Positions 35,954-42,270 of a stretch of 42,270 nucleotides of DNA are shown here, one piece after another; the first letter of the stretch is position 1, and every line of letters begins with the position of its first letter. The stretch is from Sulfurimonas sp. (GTDB lineage Bacteria; Campylobacterota; Campylobacteria; Campylobacterales; Sulfurimonadaceae), in the NCBI GenBank assembly GCA_030654155.1, contig JAURYA010000049.1, positions 1 to 42,270 on the forward strand. Reading direction: 5' to 3'. Made by a program: the position numbers and the translations under genes. Under the pieces are notes generated by a model. It was not told the DNA's origin and searched no databases. It saw only the letters and a program-made list of their open reading frames with translations.

Positions 35954-37063
35954 TTATTTACTATAAACTCTGTTTGTTTGTACAAGATTAAATAGTGCAT
36001 GCTTCAAACCATCGATATTTTTATGCGTAGCTGAAGATATCGGTGCAACGAAATATGGAAGAGTTTTGTCATATCCAAGCGTCTCATCTGAACTGTTTTG
36101 AACAAAATATGGAAGCGAATCATCAAAACCTATCTCGCTGTTTTTATTTGCTTTTACTCCGATTATTTCCATAAATCCATTTACCAGATCGTTTATCTCA
36201 TCCTGTGGAACAATATCTACTCTTGTCAGAGCAATAGCATAGCTGCTGTGAGCCAATGTTTCCGAGAATGCAGCTACTTCAGCTTTTAGCGTCTCTATCT
36301 GCTCTTTTAAATCTCTGTATGATGCTAAATCAACCATAAACAGAAGGATTTTTGTTCTCTCGATATGTCTTAAAAATTGAATTCCAAGACCTTTGCCCTC
36401 ATGCGCTCCGCCGATAATACCGGGAATGTCAGCCATAATAAATGATTCAAAATCACCAATATTTACCTGACCTAGTTTTGGAGTAAGCGTTGTAAACTCA
36501 TAGTTCGCAATTTCAGGACGTGCATTTGAAACAGTTGATATAAGAGTTGATTTCCCTACATTTGGAAAACCTACCAGACCGACATCGGCTATAAGCTTGA
36601 GGTCTAACTTGATTGTTCTAGTTTCACCCTTCTCACCCGGCTGCGCATAAGTAGGTCGCTGATTTGTAGAAGATTTAAAGTGGGTATTGCCTAGTCCGCC
36701 TTTTCCGCCGGTAATAAACAACTCCTCCTGTCCATCTTTTAACATGTCAAATAAAACTTCTCCGCTTTCTGCGTCGATTATTTGAGTGCCTGGCGGTACG
36801 ATAATAACCTTTTTAGAACCGGATTTTCCAGCCATATTTGAGCTTTCACCCTGAGCTCCATTATCTGCTTTTATGTGCATCTTCTTTTGAAAGTGAGATA
36901 GTGTATGCGTGTTGTTATCACATTTAAACCAGATATCTCCGCCTTTTCCGCCATCTCCGCCATTTGGACCACCGTTAATAACAAATTTTTCACGACGAAA
37001 TGAAACACAACCTTGACCACCTTTTCCTGAAGAGACTGTGAGTTCTACGCTATCTGTAAACAA
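35954..37063 (-). CDS. obg: GTPase Obg/CgtA
   Basis: A 369-residue GTPase of late 50S assembly and stringent control. The glycine-rich Obg fold covers about 1-158 (GGQGCVSFRREKFV and GGDGGKGGDIWFKCD). The G domain has GFPNVGKSTLIS (G1), DIPGIIGGAHEGKGLG (G3) and LTRVD (G4). The start is TTG 37063, with AAGGA 6 bases upstream. The C-terminal part carries a duplicated DxxLPYFV motif in GFDDSLPYFVQNSSDE and GYDKTLPYFVAPISSA, a local oddity. It begins the operon leading through proB, fmt and birA to parAB. Confidence 0.95.
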   Translation of the reverse strand: MFTDSVELTVSSGKGGQGCVSFRREKFVINGGPNGGDGGKGGDIWFKCDNNTHTLSHFQKKMHIKADNGAQGESSNMAGKSGSKKVIIVPPGTQIIDAESGEVLFDMLKDGQEELFITGGKGGLGNTHFKSSTNQRPTYAQPGEKGETRTIKLDLKLIADVGLVGFPNVGKSTLISTVSNARPEIANYEFTTLTPKLGQVNIGDFESFIMADIPGIIGGAHEGKGLGIQFLRHIERTKILLFMVDLASYRDLKEQIETLKAEVAAFSETLAHSSYAIALTRVDIVPQDEINDLVNGFMEIIGVKANKNSEIGFDDSLPYFVQNSSDETLGYDKTLPYFVAPISSATHKNIDGLKHALFNLVQTNRVYSK

Positions 37064-37087
37064 GTGCTTTCCTTTTAATTTTTCTTT

Positions 37088-37115
37088 AGCTAATATCTAG
37101 CTATTATCGATAGTA
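37088..37115 (-). promoter_or_regulatory. Likely obg promoter area with short inverted repeat
   Basis: The 151 bases between obg and the hairpin at 37215 are very AT-rich. On the - strand a GATAAT box in TATCGATAAT lies about 45 bases before the TTG, and AGCTA-N5-TAGCT (37088-37102) follows at the expected transcription start. This is the only candidate promoter I see for the obg-proB-fmt-birA-parAB series. No regulator can be named. Confidence 0.35.
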
Positions 37116-37214
37116 AATTCGACATTTAAATACTCAAAAATCAACTATAACAAAAAAGTAAATTGTTGAATATTTTAACTGTTGTAGATACAAAACCTAA
37201 TGGTTGAAGTAGAA

Positions 37215-37238
37215 ATATTTGGGCATATGCCCAAATAT
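37215..37238 (-). terminator. 24-base perfect palindrome after rpmA
   Basis: ATATTTGGGC (37215-37224) and GCCCAAATAT (37229-37238) form a 10-bp stem around an ATAT loop, 7 bases after the rpmA stop on the - strand. Only TTT follows before other bases appear, so the U-run is weak. It should separate the rplU-rpmA transcript from obg at least in part. Confidence 0.6.
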
Positions 37239-37245
37239 AGTAGAA

Positions 37246-37503
37246 TTACGCAGCAGGAATAATTGAAACTTGTTGACGTTTTTTATCTTTTCTATGAAAT
37301 AAAACAGTACCTTCAACAAGAGCAAAAATTGTATGGTCTTTTCCCATACCAACATTTTTACCTGGGTGAACTTTAGTTCCTCTTTGGCGAATAATGATGT
37401 TACCAGCTATTACAGCCTCTCCACCATACTTTTTTACACCAAGTCTTCTACCAGCCGAGTCGCGATTATTCTGCGTACTACCTTGACCTTTTTTATGTGC
37501 CAT
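37246..37503 (-). CDS. rpmA: 50S ribosomal protein L27
   Basis: An 85-residue ribosomal protein near the peptidyl-transferase centre. It opens [20 protein letters not shown] and has [20 protein letters not shown] and [16 protein letters not shown], all family marks. The N-terminus begins directly with the mature form and lacks the cleaved extension of Firmicutes L27. It lies 33 bases after rplU and is followed by a hairpin. Confidence 0.97.
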   Translation of the reverse strand: MAHKKGQGSTQNNRDSAGRRLGVKKYGGEAVIAGNIIIRQRGTKVHPGKNVGMGKDHTIFALVEGTVLFHRKDKKRQQVSIIPAA

Positions 37504-37536
37504 CTTGAATCTCCTTAGTTAATTTACAGCTTATTA

Positions 37537-37845
37537 CTAAGCTGCGATTTTTATAATACGAACGCGAGTAAAGTCTCTTCTAAAGCCTCTTTTAACTTTA
37601 GAGTCTTTACGACGACGTTTTTTGAATGTCATAACTTTTTTATCACGACCCTCGTTAATAACTTCAGCAGTTACAACAGCACCCTCAACAAAAGGCGCTC
37701 CCATTTTAAGTTCTCCTGCGTTAACAGCTAGAACTTCTTTAATTTCGATAGTAGCTTTAGGCTCTAGAGACATCTTATCCAATAACAGGATATCGCCCTC
37801 TTGAACTTTATACTGCTTGCCACCGTTTTTGATAATTGCGTACAT
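37537..37845 (-). CDS. rplU: 50S ribosomal protein L21
   Basis: A 102-residue ribosomal protein. The start is ATG 37845 ([20 protein letters not shown]), with AAGGA 7 bases upstream; an in-frame upstream start would add a non-conserved 16-residue leader. The end has [20 protein letters not shown] and RVRIIKI, normal for L21. It is the first gene of the rplU-rpmA pair. The 177 bases upstream, to the hypA stop, hold the promoter and several weak imperfect repeats but no gene that I can see. Confidence 0.97.
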   Translation of the reverse strand: MYAIIKNGGKQYKVQEGDILLLDKMSLEPKATIEIKEVLAVNAGELKMGAPFVEGAVVTAEVINEGRDKKVMTFKKRRRKDSKVKRGFRRDFTRVRIIKIAA

Positions 37846-38022
37846 GTACAATTCCTTAAAATCTTTAATAATTAATTCTCTTGAATATATCAAATATCAT
37901 AAATTCAAAAGTATCATTTCTACAAAAAGTCTGGAATTGTATCTAACCAAGCTTTAAGTTTTGTTTAATTCTTAGCTTAAATTAAATATATCCATAATTT
38001 GAGTTAATTTTATCTTATTAAT

Positions 38023-38364
38023 TTACTCAAGTTCTAATTGCATTAGATACATATCTTCCCCGTCAAGCACATCAAGTTCTGTGCTTTTACATGTAGGGCA
38101 GCAGTATTGTATCTTTTGCAAAATTGATTCATTTAAGCAGTTATTACACCTGATTAGTATTGGCTGAATATTGATTATTAACTCAGCTTCTTCACAAATT
38201 GTTTTTTCTTTAAATGTATCAAATGCAGTTTTCAAAAGCTCTGGCTCAACTCCGCTCATTACGCCTATTTTGATTACAACCTTGGTTACTTTTGTAGCTT
38301 TATTTTGTGCAGCATTCTCATCACATGAGTCTAAAAGAGACTGAACTATACTGTATTCATGCAT
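38023..38364 (-). CDS. hypA: Hydrogenase nickel incorporation protein HypA
   Basis: A 113-residue metallochaperone. It starts MHEYSIVQSLLDSCDE, where the N-terminal Met-His-Glu binds nickel, and carries a zinc site from CNNC and CPTC (in IRCNNCLNESILQ and YCCPTCKSTE). HypA with HypB, helped by SlyD, delivers Ni to the large subunit of [NiFe]-hydrogenase; in Helicobacter it also serves urease. AAGGA lies 6 bases before the ATG. It is the last hyp gene, separated from hypX by the unusual 38390-38515 stretch. Confidence 0.94.
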   Translation of the reverse strand: MHEYSIVQSLLDSCDENAAQNKATKVTKVVIKIGVMSGVEPELLKTAFDTFKEKTICEEAELIINIQPILIRCNNCLNESILQKIQYCCPTCKSTELDVLDGEDMYLMQLELE

Positions 38365-38389
38365 CTGTATTCCTTGATTTTATTTCATA

Positions 38390-38411
38390 AAATAAAGGGA
38401 ACCCCTTATTT
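38390..38411. terminator. Hairpin between hypX and hypA
   Basis: AAATAAAGGG (38390-38399) and CCCCTTATTT (38402-38411) pair as a 10-bp stem with a single G-T wobble in the - strand RNA and a 2-base spacer; the top pairs must open to form a real loop. On the - strand it is followed by TTTTATG, so it can act as a terminator or attenuator between hypX and hypA. It forms one edge of the unusual stretch that reaches to 38515. Confidence 0.5.
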
Positions 38412-38515
38412 ATTATATAACGGCATCGGAAGTAATTCCGCTACCTACGCTAACGCTGAGTTTTACCAGCAAAGGCACTACACCTTCGACAGGAAGCCCA
38501 TCGTACTAGTACGAT
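38412..38515. repeat. Unassigned palindrome-rich intergenic element
   Basis: This stretch is visibly richer in G and C than its flanks. It contains a perfect hairpin CGGAA-GTAA-TTCCG (38427-38440), a direct repeat ACGCTAACGCT, a small CTTC/GAAG hairpin (about 38483-38495) and a perfect 16-base palindrome ATCGTACTAGTACGAT (38500-38515). The hypX stop codon lies at the centre of that palindrome. Both strands have an open frame with protein-like composition: TFDRKPIVLVRF on the + strand and LPVEGVVPLLVKLSVSVGSG on the - strand. Neither has a start with a ribosome site. It may be a repetitive mobile element, a structured RNA or a gene relic. It does not look like tRNA or rRNA. Confidence 0.4.
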
Positions 38516-40152
38516 TTCAATCTTTGTGGTGTCTGTATCGGACATACTTTATAAACGAACTCTTTTCTCAAAGAATGAAACGAGCTATCTTCATCCCAAA
38601 ATTCTGGGTGCATTGTCTTTAACTCATTCTCTTTGCACTCATTTATAAATTCTCTGTTTCTTTGTAGAAAGTCTTCTTTTTCATATATAAAATCATCATA
38701 CTCGTCTTGCGTTTTTACCAGTTTATTGGTGAAACTTCTTAATTTTTCAAAATAGTTCTCTTTTTCAAAGACCTCATCCACCATATTTATATCTTTTGCT
38801 TTAGAGGCATTTATTGGCATACAACGCTCCAGCAACTCTTTTGACTTAGCCTCGCCTACTCTTTTGGGCAGTGTAAATGTATGATACTCGCTTCCGCTAA
38901 GTCCCAAAGTTTTATAGTGAGGGTTTAAAACAACACTCTTACATGTAACAACATAATCACATGCCAAAGCCAGAAACACTCCGCCTGCTCCGGCATTTTT
39001 ATGTAGAGATGCAACAGTGATTACGTCATCTGCGAATATGATTGATTTTATCAAATCATTCATGGCATTTATGTTGCTCCAGCCGTCCTCTCCCTGCTTT
39101 TTAGAATCTTCGAGTATATTTAGATGTATTCCATTACTGAAAAAATCCGCTCCGCCCATCAAAACAACGACTTTACAACTCTCTTTTAAATACTCAAACG
39201 CATATTTTAGCCTGATGCACTGCTCAGAATGCATAGCGCCATTGTGAAAGTTAAAGCACAGATATGCCACATCGCCGTCTTTATGCGAGCCTATCTCATA
39301 AAATGTTTTATAGCTCATGTCAAATATAAGAGGAACTCTATCCTCTTTAACGCCTTTGATTTTCTCTTTTAAGACATAAGTACACGGCAGTTTAAACTTT
39401 CCTACCTCTTGCATATGAGTTATCCATAAAGCCCCGTCAATAGTGCCGACACATACAGCACCGTCTCTTTTGGCGATTATCTCTTTTGGTTCTCCTCTTA
39501 ACTTCTCCTCTTCCCAGGCACCGAAAAGATAACACTCTATTCCCAAAAACTCATCTTTTACGCCCGGAAAACTATCGCTTACATGTATCTTTTTTATTAT
39601 CTCTTTTGTGCTATTTTTTTGCCAATCTATTGCCCTGTCATTTTGGCTCAGGTAATTATGCATCGGCATTTTTAGTTGAGGAGTGGGTTTGAACTCTTTA
39701 TCGTCCAAATTTTTAAGCAGCTCTTTTAAGGCTTTTGAGGCGGCATCAGCAACTTCATTTCTGTATATAGAAGCCTTTGTCGCATCTCTCATCTCAAATC
39801 TTACTTCGGCGTATATATCTCCGCCGTCAAACTCTTCGTTTGCTTTAAGTATTACGACTCCCCACTCTTTTTTATCTTCCCTCAAAGCATGGTCGAGTGC
39901 ATTATGTCCTCTGTCTCCTCTTATGCCGGGATGAAGTATAAAAGTGGGAGTTTTAAGAAATATCTCACATGGGAGATACTTTTTCAGGTAAGGGCAAAAG
40001 ATGATATCTGGCTGAAACTCCAGAGCGCTCTGCATCATCGCCTCACTGCTTATGGCATACTGCACCGATACTGCATGATTCATATCTTGAAGCTCGCAAA
40101 AAACTCTTTGCGTAAGAGAGTTAAATGCAGATACGATAAGAAGTATTTTCAT
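38506..40152 (-). CDS. hypX: Hydrogenase maturation protein HypX (HoxX)
   Basis: A 548-residue two-domain enzyme. Residues 1 to about 270 resemble formyl-THF transferases (ILHPGIRGDRGHNALDHALR, His74) and should move the formyl group to CoA. Residues about 280-520 are a crotonase-type domain (VVVLMGGADFFSNGIHLNIL, AGAGGVFLALACDYVVTC, GLSGSEYHTFTLPKRVGEA) that releases CO from formyl-CoA. The CO becomes the active-site iron ligand of [NiFe]-hydrogenase. HypX is known from organisms that make hydrogenase under oxic or microoxic conditions. It begins 4 bases after hypE. The last three residues (KSY) and the stop lie in the palindrome of the adjacent element. Confidence 0.92.
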   Translation of the reverse strand: MKILLIVSAFNSLTQRVFCELQDMNHAVSVQYAISSEAMMQSALEFQPDIIFCPYLKKYLPCEIFLKTPTFILHPGIRGDRGHNALDHALREDKKEWGVVILKANEEFDGGDIYAEVRFEMRDATKASIYRNEVADAASKALKELLKNLDDKEFKPTPQLKMPMHNYLSQNDRAIDWQKNSTKEIIKKIHVSDSFPGVKDEFLGIECYLFGAWEEEKLRGEPKEIIAKRDGAVCVGTIDGALWITHMQEVGKFKLPCTYVLKEKIKGVKEDRVPLIFDMSYKTFYEIGSHKDGDVAYLCFNFHNGAMHSEQCIRLKYAFEYLKESCKVVVLMGGADFFSNGIHLNILEDSKKQGEDGWSNINAMNDLIKSIIFADDVITVASLHKNAGAGGVFLALACDYVVTCKSVVLNPHYKTLGLSGSEYHTFTLPKRVGEAKSKELLERCMPINASKAKDINMVDEVFEKENYFEKLRSFTNKLVKTQDEYDDFIYEKEDFLQRNREFINECKENELKTMHPEFWDEDSSFHSLRKEFVYKVCPIQTPQRLKSY

Positions 40153-40156
40153 AGCT

Positions 40157-41155
40157 TTAGCAGATTCTAGGAAGTAACTCGCCGCTTGGCGTATCCAAAA
40201 ATCTTGAAGTACCCCAACTGCTCTTTAAAACCACTTTTTTTAGATGAACATCCGTTACTTTGCCGATAACAGCCGCCTTTGAACAATTTTCAAAAGTTTT
40301 TAAAATCTCAACTGCTCTATCTGCATCATCATGATTTACAGCTAACACAAAAGTGCCTTCATTTGCCAAAGCGGTCGCTTCAAAACCGAGCATCTCACAA
40401 ATGCCTTTTACCTCATCGCTAACGGGAATACTCTCCTCTTGCACTTCGATGCAGATATTTGACTGCCTCGACCACTCATTTAGCACAGCACTCACTCCGC
40501 CTCTAGTCGCATCTCTCATAGCCGTTATTTTTATGCCTGCATCCAAAAGAGCTTTTACCTGAGGATAAAGCGACTCACAATCACTCTGCAAAGAACTGCT
40601 CATCTCTATGCCTTCACGAGCTACAAAGATAGCCGCACCGTGACAGCCGATATCACGGTTTACGACAATGAGATCATCTTTTGTTATGTTGTTGGAGCTG
40701 ATACCTTTTTTTAAAACTTCGCCGATTCCCGTAGTGTTTATAAAAATCTTATCGACACTTCCGCGAGGCACAACCTTGGTGTCTCCGCTTACAACCACCG
40801 CACCGTTAATTTCAAGCTCTTTTTTCATACTGCGAACAATCCGTTCCAGATCTCTCGTCTGAAAACCCTCTTCGATGATGACACTACATGTCAAATATTT
40901 CGGCTTCGCACCCATCATGGCAAGGTCGTTACATGTACCGCAAACTGCAAGCTTGCCTATGTCTGCACCCGCAAAAAACAGAGGCGAAACCGTAAAGCTG
41001 TCGGTTGAAAATGCCAACTCACCGTTATGGATAATAGCCGCATCTTCGCTTTTATCTAGGATGTCGTTTTTAAAAGCCTTGTAAAAAACATCTCTTATCA
41101 GCTCGTTGTTCTCTTCTCCGCCGTTTCCGCATGCTAATGTTATTGTTTTGTTCAT
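40157..41155 (-). CDS. hypE: Hydrogenase expression/formation protein HypE
   Basis: A 332-residue AIR-synthase-like enzyme. The N-terminus has LACGNGGEENNELIRDVFYK; ATP-binding marks include AFSTDSFTVSPLFFAGADIG and GDTKVVPRGSVDKIF, then MRDATRGGVSAVLNEWS. It ends GELLPRIC with the C-terminal Cys, which is carbamoylated by HypF and dehydrated to a thiocyanate. That group supplies the cyanide ligands of the hydrogenase iron on the HypCD scaffold. Its ATG overlaps the hypD stop by 4 bases. Confidence 0.96.
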   Translation of the reverse strand: MNKTITLACGNGGEENNELIRDVFYKAFKNDILDKSEDAAIIHNGELAFSTDSFTVSPLFFAGADIGKLAVCGTCNDLAMMGAKPKYLTCSVIIEEGFQTRDLERIVRSMKKELEINGAVVVSGDTKVVPRGSVDKIFINTTGIGEVLKKGISSNNITKDDLIVVNRDIGCHGAAIFVAREGIEMSSSLQSDCESLYPQVKALLDAGIKITAMRDATRGGVSAVLNEWSRQSNICIEVQEESIPVSDEVKGICEMLGFEATALANEGTFVLAVNHDDADRAVEILKTFENCSKAAVIGKVTDVHLKKVVLKSSWGTSRFLDTPSGELLPRIC

Positions 41156-42270
41156 ACCAAATTCCCATATTTATAGTACGCCGCACATGCGCCCTCAGAG
41201 CTTACCATGCAACTCCCAATCGGTGAAGTCGGTTTACATGCAGTTCCAAATATCGTACACTCAGGAGGGCTAGCCATTCCTCTTAATATATCTCCGCAGA
41301 TGCAGAGTTTGTGGTCTTCTATCTCGCCCAGGGGCAGAACATCTTTAAATATTATTTCAGCATCATAATCTTTGAACTCAGGTTTTAGTTTTAGTCCGCT
41401 TTTTGGGATATTGCCTAAACCTCGCCATTTGAACAGGTCTGTTTTTTCAAAATACTTGTTTACCAGCTCCTGTGCTTTGACGTTTCCGTCATAAGTTACA
41501 AGTCTTTTGTACTCCACTTCAAGAGAGCATCTGCCCTCTACAAACTGTTTTACTATCATGCTGATTGCCTGCATGACATCAACAGGCTCAAAACCCGAGA
41601 CAACCACGGGACGATTATAATCACGCGGAAATTCTTCATAGATTTTACTTCCGCTTATAACACTTACATGTGAGGGTCCTAAAAATGCGTCTATTTTGTT
41701 GTTGTAACTATCTACATGTATATCTCTGGAATCTATCAGCTCTCTCATAACCTCAGGAACTGTTACATGGTTTATGTGAAAGAAGATATTTTTGATGTTC
41801 TGCTTTATTACCGCGTCAAGTAGTGCAGCACTCATCGGAGTAGTCGTCTCAAATCCTATGGCAAAAAAGATGATTTTTTTAGTCGGGTTCTCACGTGCGA
41901 TTTTCAAACACTCAAGAGGAGAATATACAAAACGAACATCTGCGCCTTTGCTTCTTGCATCTTGAAGACTTCCGTTACTTCCCGGCACTTTTATCATATC
42001 GCCCAGAGTAACTAATATCACATCTTGAAGCATACTTAAGACATAAGCATGGTCGATTCTCTCTTTTGGCATGATGCAAACGGGACAGCCCGGACCGTGA
42101 ATAAACTTGATGTTTGAAGGCAAAAGCTGAGGAAGACCGTACTTCATAATAGTATGAGTATGACCGCCGCAAACTTCCATAATGTTTATAGGATGCTCTA
42201 ACTTTTTAGCATCTTTTTTTATGATTTTTGCATAAGCTTTTATGGTGTCTGCATCTCTAAAGTCATCATA
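41152..42270 (-). CDS. hypD: Hydrogenase maturation factor HypD (5' end beyond window)
   Basis: The frame is open to the window edge and gives 372 residues; only a few N-terminal residues are missing. The visible start is YDDFRDADTIKAYAKIIKKD, and ATG 42180 is internal. Conserved parts are MEVCGGHTHTIMKYGL, HGPGCPVCIMP, FFAIGFETTTPMSAALL and the [4Fe-4S] region with LCICGDILRGMASPPECTIF and GTACKPTSPIGSC. HypD with HypC holds the Fe(CN)2CO unit while it is built. It is the first hyp gene seen here; hypC, hypB and hypF are expected upstream, outside the window. Confidence 0.95.
   Translation of the reverse strand, partial: YDDFRDADTIKAYAKIIKKDAKKLEHPINIMEVCGGHTHTIMKYGLPQLLPSNIKFIHGPGCPVCIMPKERIDHAYVLSMLQDVILVTLGDMIKVPGSNGSLQDARSKGADVRFVYSPLECLKIARENPTKKIIFFAIGFETTTPMSAALLDAVIKQNIKNIFFHINHVTVPEVMRELIDSRDIHVDSYNNKIDAFLGPSHVSVISGSKIYEEFPRDYNRPVVVSGFEPVDVMQAISMIVKQFVEGRCSLEVEYKRLVTYDGNVKAQELVNKYFEKTDLFKWRGLGNIPKSGLKLKPEFKDYDAEIIFKDVLPLGEIEDHKLCICGDILRGMASPPECTIFGTACKPTSPIGSCMVSSEGACAAYYKYGNLV

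Noticed and set aside
38412-38515. A tRNA, 5S rRNA or other rRNA fragment in the hypX-hypA gap.
   Set aside because: No cloverleaf, no T-loop GTTCRA box, and no match to conserved rRNA segments that I know.
38359-38622. An 87-codon + strand frame covering the hypA/hypX gap.
   Set aside because: It lacks a ribosome site, begins antisense inside hypA and ends antisense inside hypX. Only its middle is protein-like, so I describe the element instead of calling a gene.

Overview
The window is about 42 kb of AT-rich chromosomal DNA, almost fully coding. It looks like a free-living, hydrogen-oxidising member of the Campylobacterota (Epsilonproteobacteria), most likely Sulfurimonas or a close relative. 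That assignment is an inference. It rests on protein sequence character (HslV with a short propeptide, a short ProB without PUA, an FTR-type protein, a TtcA lacking one cluster cysteine) and on two gene-order blocks that I recall as conserved in Campylobacter: argG-rplI-hslV-hslU-era, and rplU-rpmA-obg-proB-fmt-birA-parA-parB-atp-tol-pal-slyD-fabD-mtnN-ttcA.

Left part, + strand (1-15922). The end of argG is followed by a ferredoxin:thioredoxin-reductase/rhodanese fusion, rplI, hslVU and era. Era overlaps an LD-carboxypeptidase (Csd6/Pgp2-like), followed by a DL-carboxypeptidase (Csd4/Pgp1-like), the pair that sets helical cell shape in Helicobacter and Campylobacter. The strand continues without a break into a nine-gene type II secretion/type IV pilus-like envelope machine: PilM/N-like, PilO-like and PilP-like proteins, a secretin, an ExeA-like ATPase, a TPR protein, a small exported protein, a GspE ATPase and a GspF membrane protein. 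The order secretin-ATPase-membrane protein-GspE-GspF matches the cts natural-transformation locus of Campylobacter. No pilin or prepilin peptidase gene is present. A 9-bp stem hairpin lies between this operon and yebC, which is convergent.

Middle part (15971-37063). yebC and a small frameshifted gene diverge from a shared promoter region with a perfect 10-bp inverted repeat. From there to obg everything is on the - strand. Read in the direction of transcription it runs obg-proB-fmt-birA-parA-parB, then atpF'-F-H-A-G-D-C, followed 4 bp later by tolQ-tolR-tolA-tolB-pal-cpoB, then slyD, a degenerate NtrC-like protein, fabD, a nitrilase-family amidase, mtnN and ttcA. Energy production, envelope energisation and housekeeping are packed together with many 1-20 nt overlaps.

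Right part (37215-42270), - strand. It holds rplU-rpmA and then [NiFe]-hydrogenase maturation genes hypD (cut by the window edge), hypE, hypX and hypA. HypX is the enzyme that makes the CO ligand under oxic conditions. Between hypX and hypA lies a compositionally distinct, palindrome-rich stretch (38390-38515) that I cannot assign. No tRNA, rRNA, CRISPR array, prophage or complete insertion sequence was seen, and no gap longer than 300 bases lacks a gene.
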